Origin: Suillus spraguei
Taxonomy: Eukaryota; Basidiomycota; Agaricomycetes; Boletales; Suillaceae
Assembly (NCBI GenBank): GCA_016800925.1
Contig: JABCPU010000582.1
Coordinates: 1-36,758 of the forward strand
Reading direction: 5' to 3'
DNA length: 36,758 nucleotides
Made by a program: the position numbers and the translations under genes. Of this stretch, positions 33,148 to 36,758 are shown piece by piece; position 1 is the first letter of the stretch, and every line of letters begins with the position of its first letter. Below the pieces are notes generated by a model. The model made no database searches. It was given only the letters and a program-made list of their open reading frames with translations, and was not told the origin of the DNA.

Positions 33148-34891
33148 TTAACATTTTGTGTGGTACACACCACGGTCAGTCGATATATGCACGCGCTGTT
33201 GGAAAGACATTGAGGTCATGTCAGGTGCTGCGTCGGAGTCAGCCACGAGCCTGGCGCAATATTCTCGAACGCCAAGGATCAGGCGTGGTCCTAGCACGAA
33301 CAGCTGTACAATGTCCAAAATCTGAAGCAAGCCATAGAAAGTCTGAGTTTCTAGGGAATTTTGGTTCTATAAAAATGATAAACCGTTGTTGCATGAAGTT
33401 ATAAGTGAGTGATTAACATACCGCTGAGAGTGTTGGAGATAGATTGATGATGAGTTCAAAGCAAGAAACAGCAACAAAGCTACCACGTCGGACACTTCAG
33501 TGAAAAAAGGAACAATATCACAATATCAGCTTACCTTGCAAAGTAAAGCACGTGAGTTTTCATCAACACCGTGAAACAGTCCCCGATAATCCCTCCTGCT
33601 GAATGTTGTCGCAGTTCACGAAAGTGTTTTACTGCAATCCAGACTGCGAGACACAATGCGAGGACTTCCCACACGGTGGCGAGTATCCAAGTAACAGAAA
33701 TCAGAAGTATACCATCTTTCGCATAGCTAATCGAGCACTGATAAGTGCCGGAGAGAATGAGTTCCTCTGTTATTCATCGATGAGCCCAGTGCATTTTTTC
33801 ATCCATGACTAAGCGTACCCCCTGAAGTATGCATCGTCGTTATTACGATGACCACTCCGTTGAAAATGTTGTCAGCCACGAAGATGACAATGAGAGATAT
33901 CAGGATTTGTCTGGATTGCTGATACATGGCATGTAACCGAGTGATCATAATGACTTAATGCATGTTTCAGTCAATTCAATATCACTGAGGTCTCGTAAGT
34001 GCCAAACTCACCCGACAGCATTGGAAATACCAAAGTAGTCGTCCAATCCTGTACGAGGTATATAATAAAGCCTGACGAGTCCAGTCAGTGACTAACCTCG
34101 GGTAGCACACACTCCAAACGGACTCACATCTGTGGAGGTATGGCGTGGCGGTCATTAGTGAACCAAGAAGTTAGGAAAGAACCACACCCACTCCTACAGG
34201 GCACCACGATTAACTGGAAGGGAATAATGGGCATCTGTGTAGAAGACTCACTGTATCTGTCAGCGAGATGGTCGGAACGCTGCCTGTATGCCAATGGTCA
34301 GAGGAAGCAACGTCAGCGAATGTACTAAGGAGACATACTCAAGACGGCCAGGCTGGTTATAAGAGATAGACCATTAGCACGACATCGATTGTTTGGCCCT
34401 TTTAACATACCTAGCAAATACGATTCCAAGGTAGCGTACCTAAGATACTTTCAAGTCAGTACAACATGGCAACCGCAACAAACAATCTACGTACACCGAG
34501 ATACAGAACTGTTATCAGGGACCAACGTTGCTTCTGGAGTTAAGAGTATTTTCATCTGTGTTCCTCTGAAATAAAACTATACTCACCCAGATCAATTCGA
34601 CCTACGAAACCATATTCAGCGAGATGGCTTCTCTGACCGTAGCATTGACATACCTCTTGTCCGAATGTAAGTGCTGAAAATACTTGTAAGATATCAGCAG
34701 TCCTTTAATATTATCATGCTCACCCCAATCATACATCACCCCAACAAAGGCGGCAACTGCAAAACCGCAGCCAAGGTTAGAGTGAGTCAGCTTCGACGTT
34801 CGACTGCTCCCCACGAACCTACAAAATAGCTGGCAAAATGATATGCGGCGATGGACGGCCACCAAGTGGGATCATTTGAGACTAAGGTCAT
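33148..34891 (-). CDS. DUF6533 membrane protein, copy with open frames
   Basis: The first exon (34891 downwards) reads MTLVSNDPTWWPSIAAYHF, then ASYFV. After short introns come VAAFVGVMYDW, ALTFGQE, VELIW, KQRWSLITVLYLG and VRYLGIVFA. Further exons include WIAVKHFRELRQHSAGGII, then GDCFTVLMKTHVLYFA. The end is NQNSLETQTFYGLLQILD, then LFVLGPRLILGVREYCARL and FQQRVHIST, with TAA at 33148. All exons I examined splice in frame; the middle (about 33700-34390) I did not fully resolve. Multi-pass membrane protein of unknown function. It is inverted relative to the decayed paralogue 11.5 kb away and shows what that copy has lost. Confidence 0.82.
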
Positions 34892-36084
34892 ATTAGGAGA
34901 GACTCCAATGGGTGTGGGTGAGAGGCGAACTTCAAGTTAGTAGACGTATAACAATGAAATTCGCATTATATAGTATTCGTAGGCTGCTATTCAATGCTTG
35001 GGTGGCCAAATGAGATCAAGAGGTGACATAATATCTGTGCACTCCACGCAGCTCGCTTGATGAACGTATCAGATGCAATGAGTTGTTGTATTCCACATGG
35101 GGACTCGGAAAATTGACATGCTTTCAAGTTGTTCCAGCCCTGTATAGACTCCGGTGCTCGGATCTGGGTTTGCGTGGTGTAACCAGAGAGGTTGGGTTGT
35201 GCCTATAGTGTTAACTTGGCAAGCAGACAAGCACGAGGTTCAGAAGTACAACATCTTGTTAACATATGCATGAGAAGCTTGGGCTACACACCTATTACTC
35301 GTACACTATTGAAGAGCTCAGTAGTTGTTAGGAAACAATAATAGTACCGAGGTGTTGACATGAGACACAATGACTCGGATGTGAACGATAAAATAGCTAG
35401 AGGAGTGACACGATGCGGTGCGAGATGTCAAGATGCGGTGCGAGATGCTGAGAAACGAGTGGAACGTATCAAGAACGTATGTGACCTGGTCAATTCTAAA
35501 ATGAAATTGTCAATATTCTGACCCATGACTCGACAATAGCCGCATGCACCGGACTTGCCATAATATCAACTACCCATGTAGGTAGTGACGGTTGATTTGC
35601 CAGATTCTGCTCAGTCAGAATTCCAATCTCCAAGCAAAAAAGCAACTCCGAAGTAAAATTACTATTTGGCCTCTTGAATTTTTTATTTTGAATGATGAGT
35701 TGTTGTGTAGTAATTGAATGATTAGTTCTTGCGCAGTCAAGTTTTGTCCAGCGTGTCCCGTCATACGCCGTGTCCTTTGGTGGTAGTGAAAGTAGAATTC
35801 ATTGAACTCGAGTCACAGGCAAGTCGAAGTCGGATCGAGTGTGGGTACAAGTACTACTCCTCGAGGAATAAGACTATCACCGTGGACGTGCACTGGTGAC
35901 CTGCAGTAAGTCAACATGCAGCCTACACAGATTATGAATTACATAATCATGTGTTCATTCCATAATTAGGAGCAAACCAAGTTTAGGTTTCAGAGATTGC
36001 ATAGCAAACGGGTCGACGGGTATCCCAAGGCATGTCCCGGGCTATTACAGCCTGGTTCGCAGTTCCTTCTCCAATGCAACGGCC
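34892..36084. other. Intergenic with one short direct repeat
   Basis: No ORF of note. GATGCGGTGCGAGATG occurs at 35412-35427 and again at 35432-35447, a 20-bp period tandem pair. AT-rich stretches occur near 35680-35700 and 35930-35965. Confidence 0.5.
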
Positions 36085-36758
36085 ATGACACCAAGAGTTT
36101 CGTTTCCAAGCACTGATTCTACTAATCTTCCAGCTGCTCCAATTACTCATCTTCCATTCCGACGAATCTCACTACCAAGCGTACCGAGCTCGAGCCTCTT
36201 ATCCGCCCAATACCGCCAATCTGTTGCCAGTTTTTCTTCATTTGATTCTCTTCCCGAGGAGCCGACCGTCAGACGACCTAAACGTCGTTCACTTAACCGC
36301 AAACCTTCCAGGACACCTACACCGGCAGATACAGCACGAGAGGCAAAACGAACAAAGGTAATAAGAGAATTTTGGGATACAGAAAGAAGTTATGTGCAGG
36401 GACTGGATCTCGTGCATGATGTGAGTATTAATGACCTAGATTTGGAGTGAACTGACTTCCTGCGCAGCACTTTTTGACACCGATAATAGCGTCGCTCGAC
36501 AGCCCTCGCCCGCTCCTTACACGCACGGAATTGACTACCGTTTTCTCGAATTTTATTGACATTTGGAACTTTCATCATGCATTCTTCAGTGCGCTGACTG
36601 CGTTGCTGTATCCTTCTATGTCTCACCTTGACGTCTCACAACCGCCTCAAAATCCTAACCCAGCACCCCTTTCAGCACTCCTTCTCTCGCATTTTCCTTA
36701 CTTATCTCTTACACCCCATTTATAACTGCATTCCCAAGTTCTATATCCTTCATTTCCC
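36085..36758 (+). CDS. Rho guanine-nucleotide exchange factor, 5' part
   Basis: The N-terminal 80 residues are Ser/Pro-rich and basic (RRPKRRSLNRKPSRTPTP). The DH (RhoGEF) domain then begins: KVIREFWDTERSYVQGLDLV, continued after the intron 36421-36467 by HFLTPIIASLDSPRPLL and FSNFIDIWNFHHAFFSALTA. These are the conserved first regions of a DH domain; a PH domain should follow outside the window. It would activate Rho/Cdc42-type GTPases in polarity or cytokinesis. The frame closes early at TAA 36721-36723, because one T seems to be missing from the TT at 36709-36710: one base more would restore a DH-like continuation to the window end. Confidence 0.85.

Noticed and set aside
20001..34891. The inverted DUF6533 copies as terminal repeats of a giant mobile element
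   Set aside because: The copies are whole genes with introns, the enclosed genes are ordinary housekeeping genes, and no transposase or target-site duplication is seen.
1..36758. tRNA genes, rRNA, CRISPR arrays or intact transposons
   Set aside because: No A-box/B-box pair, conserved rRNA core, regularly spaced repeats or transposase motif was found by eye on either strand.

Overview
The window looks like nuclear DNA of a mushroom-forming basidiomycete (Agaricomycetes). Genes are split by many introns of about 50-65 nt with GT..AG ends, gene spacing is moderate, and several families are typical of that class: a DUF6533 membrane protein, a basidiomycete-type F-box protein, a tandem S28 peptidase pair, a CSRP2BP/KAT14-type acetyltransferase and a very short Cys-rich metallothionein. 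I cannot name the genus. I saw no tRNA, rRNA, CRISPR array or intact transposon.

Layout. 1-786 (+): 3' part of a KAT14-like acetyltransferase, broken. 2431-3054 (+): small homeodomain protein. 4260-6475 and 8273-10311 (-): two tandem, intact secreted S28 serine peptidases. 13206-13922 (-): Mms2-type ubiquitin E2 variant, divergent over 190 bp from 14113-17111 (+): HSE1/STAM, ESCRT-0. 17836-19490 (-): decayed F-box/LRR-like gene. 20001-21690 (+): decayed DUF6533 gene. 22704-23230 (-): BUD20, divergent over 120 bp from 23351-25449 (+): CWC27. 25752-26584 (+): thymidylate kinase. 26804-28226 (-): UBC6. 28976-29191 (-): three-exon metallothionein micro-gene. 30536-32024 (-): damaged membrane-protein gene with a (TGGGC)6 tract. 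33148-34891 (-): DUF6533 gene with all examined exons open, inverted relative to the decayed one. 36085-end (+): start of a RhoGEF.

How they work together. There is no obvious pathway cluster. Four genes concern ubiquitin (Mms2-type UEV, HSE1, UBC6, F-box), but they act in different compartments, so I treat this as chance. Two housekeeping pairs share short divergent intergenic regions. The S28 pair is a recent tandem duplication for extracellular peptide degradation.

Two kinds of damage run through the window. Many otherwise well-conserved housekeeping genes carry single-base frame breaks in homopolymers (UEV, HSE1, UBC6, CDC8, CWC27, RhoGEF, homeodomain), while both S28 genes, BUD20, the metallothionein and the examined exons of the second DUF6533 copy are clean. 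The first DUF6533 copy, the F-box gene, the KAT14 piece and the 30.5-32 kb gene carry larger deletions or CGA-to-TGA-type stops and look like real pseudogenes. The most rewarding small feature is the metallothionein gene, which ordinary ORF calling misses because its coding exons are 9, 65 and 34 nt.
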